The notes beneath the pieces were generated by a model. It did not search any database. It was not told the origin of the DNA and saw nothing but the letters and a program-made list of their open reading frames with translations. Source: Phycisphaerales bacterium (GTDB taxonomy: Bacteria > Planctomycetota > Phycisphaerae > Phycisphaerales > SM1A02). From it: a stretch of DNA of 64,000 nucleotides. This document shows, piece after piece, positions 54,697-62,706 of this stretch (the first letter of the stretch is position 1; each line of letters starts with the position of its first letter). The stretch is taken from positions 62,001 through 126,000 of the forward strand of contig SIAP01000002.1 of the NCBI GenBank assembly GCA_009691725.1. The letters run 5' to 3'. The position numbers and the translations under genes were made by a program.

Positions 54697-55455
54697 ATGA
54701 ATCCACAGACACCTGACATCGTGGATCCATTTCCCCACCGAGCGCGCTGGCGAAGGAAGGCTGTGTTCATCCTCGGCGCGCTGTGGATCACTATCCCGCC
54801 GCTGATGGGATTCTGGTTGATCGCAAGACTCGGTGTGGTTGGAGAGTGGTTGCGCGCACGACCCGACGAGGGATTCTTTGTGTTCATCGCCGTGTTTGCC
54901 TGCACTTCGGGCGTCGGACTGCTTCCCACTTACGCGCAAGCGATCCTTGGCGGGTGGGTCTTTGGCGTGGCGATGGGTTCGACTGGTGCGATGTTCGGAT
55001 TGATGGGTGGTGCGGTCATTGGCTTCACCATCGCGAAGTTGCTCAGCGGTCATGCAATCATCGCACTCGTTGATCGCAATGCGCGTGGCGCAGTGATTCG
55101 CAAAGCACTCGTCGAGTCAAGTCAGTGGCGGACGTTTCTGCTGATTCTGCTCTTGCGCCTTCCACCAAACTCGCCATTCGCCATTGCAAATCTCGCGATG
55201 GGTGCGGCAGGCGTGCGGGCACTCCCGTTGCTTGCTGGGACTGCGATCGGCATGCTTCCGCGCACGATTGTCACATGTGCTGCGGCAGCAACGGCGGCCT
55301 CGACAGGCGCGAAGGACATTCAGCAACTCGTCGATGAGAAGGGTTGGATCGGAGTTGGGATCGGTTTCGCCATCCTCCTCGTCGTGATGATCATCATCTC
55401 TGCCGTCGCACGAAAAGCCCTCCGTCATGCGGGGTTGCTCGATGCGACGAAGTGA
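54697..55455 (+). CDS. TVP38/TMEM64-type membrane protein (VTT domain)
   Basis: 252 residues with about five membrane helices. The VTT/DedA-like core has GLLPTYAQAILGGWVFG and LLLRLPPNSPFAIANLAMGA, the re-entrant-loop motif of the superfamily, and ends in a last helix before KALRHAGLL. Family members are lipid scramblase-like or phospholipid flippase-related, though the bacterial function is not settled. It is likely to be co-transcribed with the TauE/SafE gene 47 bp upstream. The 115-bp region after its stop contains short CAGCATT/GCCAGC repeats and no identifiable gene. Confidence 0.85.
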   Translation: MNPQTPDIVDPFPHRARWRRKAVFILGALWITIPPLMGFWLIARLGVVGEWLRARPDEGFFVFIAVFACTSGVGLLPTYAQAILGGWVFGVAMGSTGAMFGLMGGAVIGFTIAKLLSGHAIIALVDRNARGAVIRKALVESSQWRTFLLILLLRLPPNSPFAIANLAMGAAGVRALPLLAGTAIGMLPRTIVTCAAAATAASTGAKDIQQLVDEKGWIGVGIGFAILLVVMIIISAVARKALRHAGLLDATK

Positions 55456-55570
55456 TGTGGGGGCGCGCCGGGAACCGTCACAGCTTTTCGACGAGCATTC
55501 GCCCAGCATTCAGCCAGCATTACCGCCAGCCAGGACAATGCGACTGCGATGACCCGAGCACGAGTCGCGC

Positions 55571-56203
55571 CTACGGCGATTGCAGTTTCGAAGGCACTGA
55601 TGCTGGCGACTTCACAGATGATCCGCCAACCGACCCACCAACCGACCCACCAGCCGACGGCCTTTGGCGTGAGGTCCGTGGGCCAGACTCTGTCGCGCTG
55701 GGCGATTCGAGTCCGTTTGAGTTCGCGTCTGCCGGAGGTAGCAGTGCCGTCGGCGCTGTCCCCGCACCATCACCGCCAGCATCACCCCGCGCACGCTGCG
55801 CGAGTCGCGCATCAATCTCACCAAAGAAGTGATCGCACTGCGACCAGAAGTTGGGACTGACGAGACCGCTGCGTGCGTGCATCGACACTTTTGGAACTCG
55901 ATCATCGCTTTCAATGCGTACCGAAAATGTCCAGTTTTCGTGCTGTCGTTCAAGCGCAGCACCCGGCGGCGCGTGGTCGCGTTTCAATTCACGATAGATC
56001 TCAATCCTGCCCTGAGATTCATCGACGAAGACGCCATTCTCACAGACGAACCAATCGTTGTATTGAGGATGCCGTGCAGCATCGAGCGTCGCCTGCCAGA
56101 GTGCATCGTGCGAGACACCGGGGTAATCGCGCGAAGTCGTGGAGCATCCAGTTGTCACCATCGCACAGATGAGTGCGACAATGACCCCACACGTGCGTTC
56201 CAT
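55571..56203 (-). CDS. Lipoprotein with Gly/Ser-rich tail, function unknown
   Basis: 210 residues from ATG at 56203 (MERTCGVIVALICAMVTTGC), eight bases after the yebC stop. The signal ends in TTGC, a poor lipobox with Cys20 as lipidation candidate. A mixed alpha/beta domain of about 110 residues follows (ALWQATLDAARHPQYNDWFVCENG, ENWTFSVRIESDDRVPKVSM), then a disordered tail with repeated GGSVGGSV coded by two and a half 12-bp units (55626-55658). It is the last gene of the nusA-infB-rbfA-yebC operon. I do not recognise the family, and a link to translation is not apparent. Confidence 0.7.
   Translation of the reverse strand: MERTCGVIVALICAMVTTGCSTTSRDYPGVSHDALWQATLDAARHPQYNDWFVCENGVFVDESQGRIEIYRELKRDHAPPGAALERQHENWTFSVRIESDDRVPKVSMHARSGLVSPNFWSQCDHFFGEIDARLAQRARGDAGGDGAGTAPTALLPPADANSNGLESPSATESGPRTSRQRPSAGGSVGGSVGGSSVKSPASVPSKLQSP
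55626..55658 (+). repeat. 12-bp tandem repeat (2.5 copies) in a lipoprotein gene
   Basis: Two exact CCAACCGACCCA units and a partial third encode GGSV repeats in the minus-strand lipoprotein. The unit is a multiple of three, as in the other coding repeats. Confidence 0.85.
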
Positions 56204-56210
56204 CACTGCG

Positions 56211-56936
56211 CTAGTCAAGAAACACCGCATTTGCATAGACCTTCTGGACATCGTCGTTCTCCTCCAAAGCTTCGATCAATCGTGTGACCTGTACGCCGCG
56301 CTCTGGGCTCACCTCCACTGTTGTGGACGGTACCCACATCACCTGAGTCTCCGATGGCGCTGCCTTCAATAACTCGAGTGCCTCGTTCACGGCAGCAATG
56401 TTTCCCGGAATACACGTGACATGCCACGCCCCGTCATCGTTGGTGACATCATCGGCGCCTGCACTCAGTACGGCGTCCATCAGGCGCTCCTCTTCGATGA
56501 GAGTTGCATCCACCGTGAGCACTCCCAGCAACTGGAATCCAAAGGCAACCGAACCTGGAACTCCAAGATTCCCGCCATTCTTGTCAAAGATCACGCGAAT
56601 GTCACCGGCGGTGCGATTGAGATTGGAAGTCAGGCACTCCACGATCACCGCGACGCCTCCAGCTCCATATCCCTCGTATCGAATCGTGTGAAACGTCTCT
56701 CCGTCGAGACCGCCTGCACCCTTCTTGACCGCCTTCTCGATCGTGTCGCGTGGCATGTTCGCCGCCTTCGCTTCCTCGATGGCCAATCGCAGTGTGGAGT
56801 TGAATCGAACGTCACCACCACCAGCACGCGCTGCAACACTGATGGCCCGCCCAACCTTTGACCAGACCTTGCCACGCTTGGCATCCACCACGGCCTTGCG
56901 GCGCTTGATGTTCTTCCATGCACTATGTCCAGCCAT
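56211..56936 (-). CDS. yebC: YebC/PmpR (TACO1) family protein
   Basis: 241 residues. The opening MAGHSAWKNIKRRKAVVDAKRGKVWSK is the signature YebC start; it continues with AIEEAKAANMPRDTIEKAVKKGAG and a YEGYGAGGVAVIVE loop. Members were annotated as transcriptional regulators and are now implicated in resolving ribosome stalling at proline-rich stretches. This fits its operon with nusA, infB and rbfA. The many Pro-rich coded repeats in this window could be targets. Start at 56936; upstream gap to the endonuclease III-like gene is 39 bp. Confidence 0.95.
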   Translation of the reverse strand: MAGHSAWKNIKRRKAVVDAKRGKVWSKVGRAISVAARAGGGDVRFNSTLRLAIEEAKAANMPRDTIEKAVKKGAGGLDGETFHTIRYEGYGAGGVAVIVECLTSNLNRTAGDIRVIFDKNGGNLGVPGSVAFGFQLLGVLTVDATLIEEERLMDAVLSAGADDVTNDDGAWHVTCIPGNIAAVNEALELLKAAPSETQVMWVPSTTVEVSPERGVQVTRLIEALEENDDVQKVYANAVFLD

Positions 56937-56975
56937 GGGATGCTCAGGAGAACAACGAGTGGGTCAACGAGTGGC

Positions 56976-57716
56976 TCAATGTCCGCGCGCGGCGGTCTTG
57001 GCTTTTGGTTTCGCCTTCGCTGCCGAAGCGGCAGATGCAGCTGCAGCACCGCGTGGCAACTTGATTGCCTCACGAGTTTTTCGCGCAACGTCTGCCTTGC
57101 CTGACTTATGGAAGGCGTCAACTGCAGCGGAGAGGGCAAAGTGCATCTCGCGCGATCGATCGCTCTTGAACTTCTTCGCGAAGATTTCGGTCAGCGCACT
57201 CGGCTTGATCGGCTCCGTGAGGACTTCATAGTGCGTCAACAGGTCAATCGTTGCCCAATCGATTGGCACGAGCGCAACCTCAAATCCCAGCAGCATGCAG
57301 CGCGAGACGACAAAAGTCGGCATTCCCTCGAGATTCTCCAGATAGGTGCGCACATCGCGCTTCGGCTTGCCAACAAGTTGCTCGAGTCCCACTCTGTGAT
57401 GTCGTCGAAAGAGATCAAAGAGCGTCATCCGTAATCTTCGCATCCGTTCAAATCCGTCTGGATACTTCGTGCCAATCGTCTCGACCATTTCCTCGACGAG
57501 GTTCACTCGGAACTCGTTGAAGTCAACATTGCGAGTACGAATCCGTTGCAACGCAGTATCTGCCATGTCGGTCGTTGCGTCGTAAAGCAGCGACGAATGC
57601 AGCATCAGTGCAAGCAGATCCGACGAATTCGGTTCCTCGGTACGCGCCCGAGCACTATATTTTTTCACCAGCGAATTCAAACGGTTGATATTGAATGCAG
57701 GCTTCTTTTCAGTCAC
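56976..57716 (-). CDS. Endonuclease III-fold (HhH-GPD-like) protein lacking catalytic Lys and FeS cysteines
   Basis: 246 residues. Compared from memory with endonuclease III, DLLALMLHSSLLYDATTDMA, the ETIGTKYPDGFERMRRLRMTL stretch (about 75-95) and LENLEGMPTFVVSRCMLLGF follow the Nth pattern of helix, TIG and helix-hairpin-helix. The Lys of LPGVGRKTA is replaced (GMPTFVV), the catalytic Asp is kept (PIDWAT) and the C-terminal four-cysteine cluster is absent. It may bind nucleic acid without glycosylase activity. A C-terminal Ala/Lys-rich tail follows. The ATG shares an ATGA overlap with rbfA, placing it in a translation operon, at the site where nrnA often lies. The function is unknown. Confidence 0.6.
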   Translation of the reverse strand: MTEKKPAFNINRLNSLVKKYSARARTEEPNSSDLLALMLHSSLLYDATTDMADTALQRIRTRNVDFNEFRVNLVEEMVETIGTKYPDGFERMRRLRMTLFDLFRRHHRVGLEQLVGKPKRDVRTYLENLEGMPTFVVSRCMLLGFEVALVPIDWATIDLLTHYEVLTEPIKPSALTEIFAKKFKSDRSREMHFALSAAVDAFHKSGKADVARKTREAIKLPRGAAAASAASAAKAKPKAKTAARGH

Positions 57717-58114
57717 GGGGATACCTCTTCGATGGGTGCTATGAGTTCAAAGGTGAGTTGCGGCACACGTCGCAGACTCGTTGTTTCGCGAAGCGACGAA
57801 CGGAAAAATCCAACCGCACTCTTGAGCGCAGCGAGTGAGAGCGGCCCTCGATCTGCGGGCAGCACTGACACCTTCGCCGTTGCATGGAGCAGGTCTGGAC
57901 TCATCCGCACTTCGATGACAGAGACCATGCCCTGGAGACGGGGATCTGAAAGACCTCGGACGATGCGATCTTGCAATGCGCGTTGCAGCACGCTGGCGAC
58001 TTGCGCAGGTCTGGAACTTGGAATCGCACCCCGGACACTGCCATCCGCAGCAAAGGATGTTCCCTGTGCCAGCCCAGCGGGAAGTCGTGGTCCTTTGGAG
58101 CGTCGCTCACGCAT
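57713..58114 (-). CDS. rbfA: Ribosome-binding factor A
   Basis: 133 residues. A KH-type domain (about 35-120) with QVASVLQRALQDRIVRGLSDPRLQGMVSVIEVRMSPDLLHA has the characteristic RbfA helix-strand pattern and the LxRVPQLTFEL strand near the end. It helps mature the 5' end of 16S rRNA in the small subunit. The start overlaps the infB stop by 8 bp and the stop overlaps the endonuclease III-like gene by four, so it is translationally coupled on both sides. An Arg/Gly/Ala-rich 30-residue N-terminal extension is unusual. Confidence 0.9.
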   Translation of the reverse strand: MRERRSKGPRLPAGLAQGTSFAADGSVRGAIPSSRPAQVASVLQRALQDRIVRGLSDPRLQGMVSVIEVRMSPDLLHATAKVSVLPADRGPLSLAALKSAVGFFRSSLRETTSLRRVPQLTFELIAPIEEVSP

Positions 58115-60908
58115 TGCCGCCCCCGAGCGGTCGAATTGTGACGGTGCGATAACACTCGATCACATCGCCTTCGCGAATATCGTCGTAGCCGTTGATCTTC
58201 ATGCCGCACTCATTGCCTGCGCGCACTTCCTTGGCATCATCCTTGAATCGCTTGAGTTGTTCGAGGCGACGATCTTTCTCCACCACGATTCCATCACGCG
58301 TCACGCGGATCTGCGCATTTCGTTCGACCACGCCATCGGTGACATAGCAGCCCGCAATCGCGCCGACCTTGGTGATCTTGAAGACCGCACGAACATCGGC
58401 ATGCCCAAGCACTTGGAGACGGACCTCTGGTTCGAGGAGGCCGCGGACTGCCTTTTCCATGTCATCGGTGAGTTGATAGATGACGTCATACATGCGGAGG
58501 TCAATCTTGCGAACCTCTGCGAGTTGTCGTGACTTGGCACTGCTAGTGACATTGAAACCAACGATGACTGCGCCAGTCGTCGCCGCCAATTCAACATCGC
58601 TCTCGTTGATTCCGCCGACTGCAGCATGCTTGATGGAAATGCTGACATCTTCCGCTTTGATTCGACCGAGGACGACCTTGAGAGTTTCGACAGATCCTTG
58701 CACATCGCCCTTGACAATCAGTGGCAGTTCCTTCTTCTTGGACTGTGCCATGGTTTCAAAAATGTTGTCGAGCGTGACCTTCGGCGCGGACAATTCACGA
58801 TTGCGTTCAAACGCGCGTCGTTCAATGGCAGCAAGTTCTGCGGCCGCAAGACTGTCGACCACATAAAACTTGTCGCCCGCGTCGGGAAGCATGTCGATGC
58901 CAGAAACGGCCACCGGGAAGGTGGGATCTGCACTGTTGATTCGCGCGTTGGAACCATTCACGATGTCGCGCACCCTGCCAAACGCCCGACCAACCACCAC
59001 AAAGTCGCCGCGCTTCAAGACCCCCTCTTGCACCAGCAGTTGCGCGACAGAACCACGACCCTCTTCCATGCGTGCTTCGAGGACGGTGCCCTGCGCATTT
59101 CCCCCCCAGTCCGCCTTCAACTCCAAGACATCCGCCTGCAACGCGATGAGTTCGAGCAACTCTGGAACTCCGGTGCCTTTCAGTCCACTCACCAATGCGA
59201 TTTCAACATCGCCTCCCCACGGAACGGGATTCAATTCTTGCCCGGCGAGTTCTCCATAGATTCGCTGCAAGTTCTTCTCGTCGAACTCGGGTCGATCGAT
59301 CTTGTTGAGCGCCACAATCACCTTCACCTTGGCAGCCTTGATGTGGTTGATGCTCTCGATGGTTTGGGGCATGACGCCATCGACTGCATCGATCACCAAC
59401 ACGACGATGTCTGTGACCTTCGCGCCACGGGATCGCATGGCTGTGAAGGCCTCATGACCCGGTGTATCGATAAAGGTGATCGTCCTCGTGTGATCGCCGA
59501 TCTCGACCGCCACCTGGAACGCGCGAGTGGACTGAGTGATGCCACCCGCTTCGCCTGCTGCAATCCTTGTGCTTCGGATTCGATCGAGCAGTGTTGTCTT
59601 GCCGTGATCGACATGTCCCAAGATCGTCACCACAGGGGGGCGCGCGCGCTCATCTGATCGAGTACGACTCGCGGCTCGTTCTTCGATCTCATCCGAGGCG
59701 GTCTTCGCGGCCTTGATCTCCACTTCAAGGTTGAATTCCATCATCAACTCGGCGGCTTGTTCACCATTGAGCGCCGTGTTGATCGTGATTGGATTGCCGG
59801 AGAGGAGTGACTTCTTCATCAATTCAGAAACCTTGACTCCAGTGAGCGCTGACAGTTCCTTGACCGAGACCGGGTCTGGAACTTGCACGGGACCTTGCGG
59901 CTTGGCGACAACTGTGCGCGCGTGCGAAGCATGCGAACGAGCATTCGTGACCGATCGGTGCTTTTTGAAGAACCCCGTCGCGCCTTCGATGCGACTTGCC
60001 CGATCAGCGAGATCTTTCGATCGGAATCCATCGGGTCCAGTCTGTCCAGCACGACCCGTTCGACCCGAATCTGTCGGCCGACGATTTGCTGCGCCAGAAC
60101 CGCCCCGAGTGCTGCCGCCCGCAGGTCGAGGAAACTGGCGCGGACCACTTGGGGGGCGAGGAGCTGGCACGTTGTCTGCGGCATCCACTCGGATCACCTT
60201 CGGTCCCGCGAGGGGGGTCTTTCCGGGCTGTTGGAGCAACTCCGCCGTGGGACGCGCACGAACCGGACGCGTCGGCACATTCATCGGCGCTGGAATAATC
60301 GGTGCGGGAGGCTTCACAGGCGCGACTGGTTTCACAGGCGCGACCGGTTTCTGCGAAGCAGTTGGCGCAGCTGGCGCACTTGGCGCCGCCGCTTCCTTTC
60401 CGGGAGCGAACGCAGTCGGCGATTTCGTGGGCGCGACGAAAGGTGCGACAAAAGGTTCGACAGTTCGAATCCGCGTTGCTCCAGGCGATGCCGCAGTTGC
60501 GGGCTTCGGGGAAATGTTGGCGGATGTTGAAGTCGCAGGCGATGGCGTCGCAATCGGTTCAGTTGGAATCGGCGCCGAGATCGTGACCGAGCGAGTGATG
60601 GCGTCCTTCGCGGGTTCAGTGACGAGATCGGGTTTTGCCGTCTTCTTCTTGGGAGTTGCGGCCTGTCCGCGTTTCTTTGCTGCGGAAATGTCGACGCTCT
60701 GTGCTGTTTCAGTTGCGGTTGATGGACCGACGGCTCCGCCGAACCATTCCTTGATCGTCTCCGCCAATCCAGCTCCGATGGTTCCTTGTGGCGTGGTCAC
60801 ACCTTCGACACCTTCGAGGAGGCACTTCTCGATGATGTCCTTCGCGGTCACTCCGAGTTCTTTCGCGACCTGAGTGATGCGAATTTTCTTTACTGTGCTG
60901 GTCGCCAC
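58107..60908 (-). CDS. infB: Translation initiation factor IF-2
   Basis: 933 residues from GTG at 60908, preceded by GGAG six bases upstream; the open frame up to 61190 has no IF-2 similarity. An IF2_N domain (about 3-50, [20 protein letters not shown]) leads to a Pro/Ala/Lys-rich linker of about 280 residues with VKPVAP repeats. A second IF2_N-like domain ([21 protein letters not shown]) is followed by the GTPase core: GHVDHGKTT near residue 430, DTPGHEAF near 483 and NKID near 535. The C1/C2 domains then bind initiator tRNA. It delivers fMet-tRNA to the ribosome. A 106-bp gap separates it from nusA without obvious signals except the Shine-Dalgarno. Confidence 0.97.
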   Translation of the reverse strand: MATSTVKKIRITQVAKELGVTAKDIIEKCLLEGVEGVTTPQGTIGAGLAETIKEWFGGAVGPSTATETAQSVDISAAKKRGQAATPKKKTAKPDLVTEPAKDAITRSVTISAPIPTEPIATPSPATSTSANISPKPATAASPGATRIRTVEPFVAPFVAPTKSPTAFAPGKEAAAPSAPAAPTASQKPVAPVKPVAPVKPPAPIIPAPMNVPTRPVRARPTAELLQQPGKTPLAGPKVIRVDAADNVPAPRPPSGPRQFPRPAGGSTRGGSGAANRRPTDSGRTGRAGQTGPDGFRSKDLADRASRIEGATGFFKKHRSVTNARSHASHARTVVAKPQGPVQVPDPVSVKELSALTGVKVSELMKKSLLSGNPITINTALNGEQAAELMMEFNLEVEIKAAKTASDEIEERAASRTRSDERARPPVVTILGHVDHGKTTLLDRIRSTRIAAGEAGGITQSTRAFQVAVEIGDHTRTITFIDTPGHEAFTAMRSRGAKVTDIVVLVIDAVDGVMPQTIESINHIKAAKVKVIVALNKIDRPEFDEKNLQRIYGELAGQELNPVPWGGDVEIALVSGLKGTGVPELLELIALQADVLELKADWGGNAQGTVLEARMEEGRGSVAQLLVQEGVLKRGDFVVVGRAFGRVRDIVNGSNARINSADPTFPVAVSGIDMLPDAGDKFYVVDSLAAAELAAIERRAFERNRELSAPKVTLDNIFETMAQSKKKELPLIVKGDVQGSVETLKVVLGRIKAEDVSISIKHAAVGGINESDVELAATTGAVIVGFNVTSSAKSRQLAEVRKIDLRMYDVIYQLTDDMEKAVRGLLEPEVRLQVLGHADVRAVFKITKVGAIAGCYVTDGVVERNAQIRVTRDGIVVEKDRRLEQLKRFKDDAKEVRAGNECGMKINGYDDIREGDVIECYRTVTIRPLGGGNA

Positions 60909-61014
60909 GAGTTGCTCCGATAGAAGGGTTGGGATGAGGAATGATTCATTAGAGAAGACGCTCGTATCAGCGAGAAGATGCCCACGCCAACAGTCACTTG
61001 CACGGATGCGGGCA

Positions 61015-62343
61015 TCATGAGTTGGTGGGTCCCAATCCAAGAATGTTGTCCGCCGCCGACTCGCTCTGTTGATCCGTTGCCGCCGCTGGAATTGCTGGAC
61101 CGCCACCGAGAAGTGCGTCCACGACCGCACCCTCTTGTGCCTGCAGCAGTTCGGCGGCGGTGCGATCGCGCTGCATTTCCTCTGCCACAATTTTCGCGCG
61201 GTCAGAACATGCGTCCACCACCTGCGTCGCCAGCTCGTCGGTCATGCCGCACTCGGCAACCAAACTGGCTTCACCGATCTCCTCAACATCAAAGACGCTA
61301 ATCATGCCGAGCGCACCCATGCGATCGAGCATCTCATCTGTTGCGCCCTCCACGGATTTCACAGCAGCCTGCAGCGTCTGCAAACCCTTCTCAAATTCGG
61401 GTGGTGTGAGGATGTCGACATCCCATCCAGTCAAGCGGGCTGCGAGGCGAACATTCTGCCCGCGACGACCGATGGCAAGCGAAAGTTGATCTTCGCGAAC
61501 AATGATGGTCGCACGGCCGAGTTCGAAACACAGACTGACTTCTTCGACTTCGGCGGGCTTGAGCGCATTCGAGATGAGCACCTGGCTGGACTCGTTCCAT
61601 CGCACGATGTCAATCTTTTCGCCACCGAGTTCATCAACGATGTTGCGAATTCGCGAACCACGAACTCCCACGCAAGCGCCGACCGCGTCGACCTTGGAAT
61701 CGACCGACGACACAGCGAGTTTGGTCCGAAACCCAGGCTCGCGCGACATCGCCTTGATCTCAATCGTCCGTTCTGCAACCTCTGGCACTTCAGACTCGAA
61801 CAGTCGGCGAATGAAATCGGGGTGAGCGCGGCTCATGACGATCTTGACTTGGCTTCCAGCGTCCCGCACATCCAACAGGATGCATCGGACGCGGTCCCCT
61901 GCCTGAAACTGCTCGCCCGGAATCTGCTCGCTTTTTGGCATGAAACCCTCGGCGCGTTCAAGTTGGACGATGAGCGCATTGCCTTCGTACCGTTGGGCGA
62001 CTCCGGTGACAAGCTCTCCTTGTCGCTTTGAAAACTCCTCGAGCAATGACACGCGTTCATTTTCGCGGAAGCGTTGAATCATGACCTGCTTCGCAGTTTG
62101 GGCTGGAATGCGACCGAGTTTCTCGAGTGGGATGACTTCGCGGGTTCCCTCGTCGGTATTGCGCCAGAGTGAAATCGAGCCACCCAATCGGTCGATTTCG
62201 CAGCCGAATTCATCGTCCAACTCGGAGTTGAAGTGCTTGCGGGCAGCGCTCACCATCGCGAGTTCGAGATCCTGAACGAGCAGTTCACGGTCGATGTTTC
62301 GATCGCGGGCCACTGAGTCAAGGAGACGGATAATTTCATTCAT
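61015..62343 (-). CDS. nusA: Transcription elongation/termination factor NusA
   Basis: 442 residues. The N-terminal RNA-polymerase-binding domain (about 1-120) precedes an S1 domain (about 125-190, LVTGVAQRYEGNALIV). KH1 and KH2 domains follow (about 210-330, VGVRGSRIRNIVDELGGEKIDIV and AIGRRGQNVRLAARLTGWDV). A helix-hairpin-helix-like acidic region (about 360-400) and a short Ala/Gly tail complete it. It modulates pausing, termination and antitermination. The ATG at 62343 has AAAGGA 8 nt upstream. It is the first gene of the operon and lies downstream of a long structured leader with a terminator (62376-62412), so NusA may regulate its own synthesis. Confidence 0.97.
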   Translation of the reverse strand: MNEIIRLLDSVARDRNIDRELLVQDLELAMVSAARKHFNSELDDEFGCEIDRLGGSISLWRNTDEGTREVIPLEKLGRIPAQTAKQVMIQRFRENERVSLLEEFSKRQGELVTGVAQRYEGNALIVQLERAEGFMPKSEQIPGEQFQAGDRVRCILLDVRDAGSQVKIVMSRAHPDFIRRLFESEVPEVAERTIEIKAMSREPGFRTKLAVSSVDSKVDAVGACVGVRGSRIRNIVDELGGEKIDIVRWNESSQVLISNALKPAEVEEVSLCFELGRATIIVREDQLSLAIGRRGQNVRLAARLTGWDVDILTPPEFEKGLQTLQAAVKSVEGATDEMLDRMGALGMISVFDVEEIGEASLVAECGMTDELATQVVDACSDRAKIVAEEMQRDRTAAELLQAQEGAVVDALLGGGPAIPAAATDQQSESAADNILGLGPTNS

Positions 62344-62375
62344 GGGATCAGTCCTTTCAAATTGTCACCGCGAAT

Positions 62376-62412
62376 AAAAAAGGTCATGAGCGCCGCGGTA
62401 GCGATCATGACC
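62376..62412 (-). terminator. Intrinsic terminator in the nusA leader (attenuator)
   Basis: On the minus strand GGTCATGA (62412-62405) and TCATGACC (62389-62382) form a perfect 8-bp stem, lengthened by an inner CGC/GCG. Six Us follow (62381-62376). Because it is between the promoter and the nusA ATG, and no minus-strand gene lies upstream, it can only act on the nusA message. No other gene end in the window shows a comparable terminator. Confidence 0.75.
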
Positions 62413-62415
62413 CGT

Positions 62416-62458
62416 CCGACTGCGCTCGCAGAATCGGTCAACCCATATGGGTCTCCGA
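62416..62458 (-). promoter_or_regulatory. Two mutually exclusive hairpins upstream of the nusA attenuator
   Basis: On the minus strand one hairpin is TCGG-(AG)-ACCC-ATAT-GGGT-(TGA)-CCGA (62458-62434). The next is CCGA-(TT)-CTGC-GAGC-GCAG-TCGG (62437-62416). Both need the same CCGA at 62437-62434, so only one can form. The second ends three bases before the terminator stem. Confidence 0.6.
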
Positions 62459-62483
62459 CGATGCGATCGCCCTTGCCGATACC

Positions 62484-62520
62484 ACCTGCGAATGGACGCA
62501 ACAGCGCGTCATACGCAGGT
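62484..62520 (-). promoter_or_regulatory. Nested stem-loop in the nusA leader
   Basis: ACCTGCG (62520-62514 on the minus strand) pairs with CGCAGGT (62490-62484). An inner five-base stem GACGC/GCGTC (62510-62506 with 62499-62495) closes a six-base loop. All pairs are perfect, so this is a strong structural element. Confidence 0.65.
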
Positions 62521-62633
62521 ACGAGAAGCCGAATTGACACGAGCCAAGAAAATCATCTGCATGGTCGCTCTCAAGAGTGCGGCGGACAAGGGACGGACGG
62601 GTTCCTGCGGAGTTCATCCCCACAGGAGGAACC

Positions 62634-62662
62634 ATTGTAGTGCAAGAACCCCCATTTTTCAA
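62634..62662 (-). promoter_or_regulatory. sigma70-type promoter for the nusA operon
   Basis: TTGAAA (62662-62657) and TACAAT (62639-62634) on the minus strand are separated by exactly 17 bp, and each matches five of six consensus bases. The predicted start is near 62627. A 7-bp inverted repeat GGTTCCT/AGGAACC (62633-62627 with 62606-62600) begins at the start of the transcript. Confidence 0.65.
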
Positions 62663-62693
62663 GCCTTCCCCTCGATGACCTGCGAGTCGCTCG

Positions 62694-62699
62694 TACGAT
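62694..62699 (+). promoter_or_regulatory. Candidate -10 box (TACGAT) for the dsbD-type gene
   Basis: TACGAT ends 7 nt before ATG 62707, close enough for a leaderless transcript. There is no Shine-Dalgarno and no clear -35. Confidence 0.35.
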
Positions 62700-62706
62700 G
62701 GGTCAA

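Larger units (their letters stand above)
62344..62706. other. Intergenic region: nusA leader plus dsbD promoter
   Basis: The only gap above 300 bp. On the minus strand it holds a promoter (62634-62662), a leader of about 285 nt with several inverted repeats and an intrinsic terminator (62376-62412). On the plus strand TACGAT at 62694-62699 may be the -10 of the dsbD-type gene. A 66-codon open frame (62340-62540, minus, GTG start) crosses the leader; I do not call it a gene. Confidence 0.8.

Noticed and set aside
60471-60490. tRNA-like GTTCGAATCC segment
   Set aside because: It is inside the infB linker and has no cloverleaf around it.
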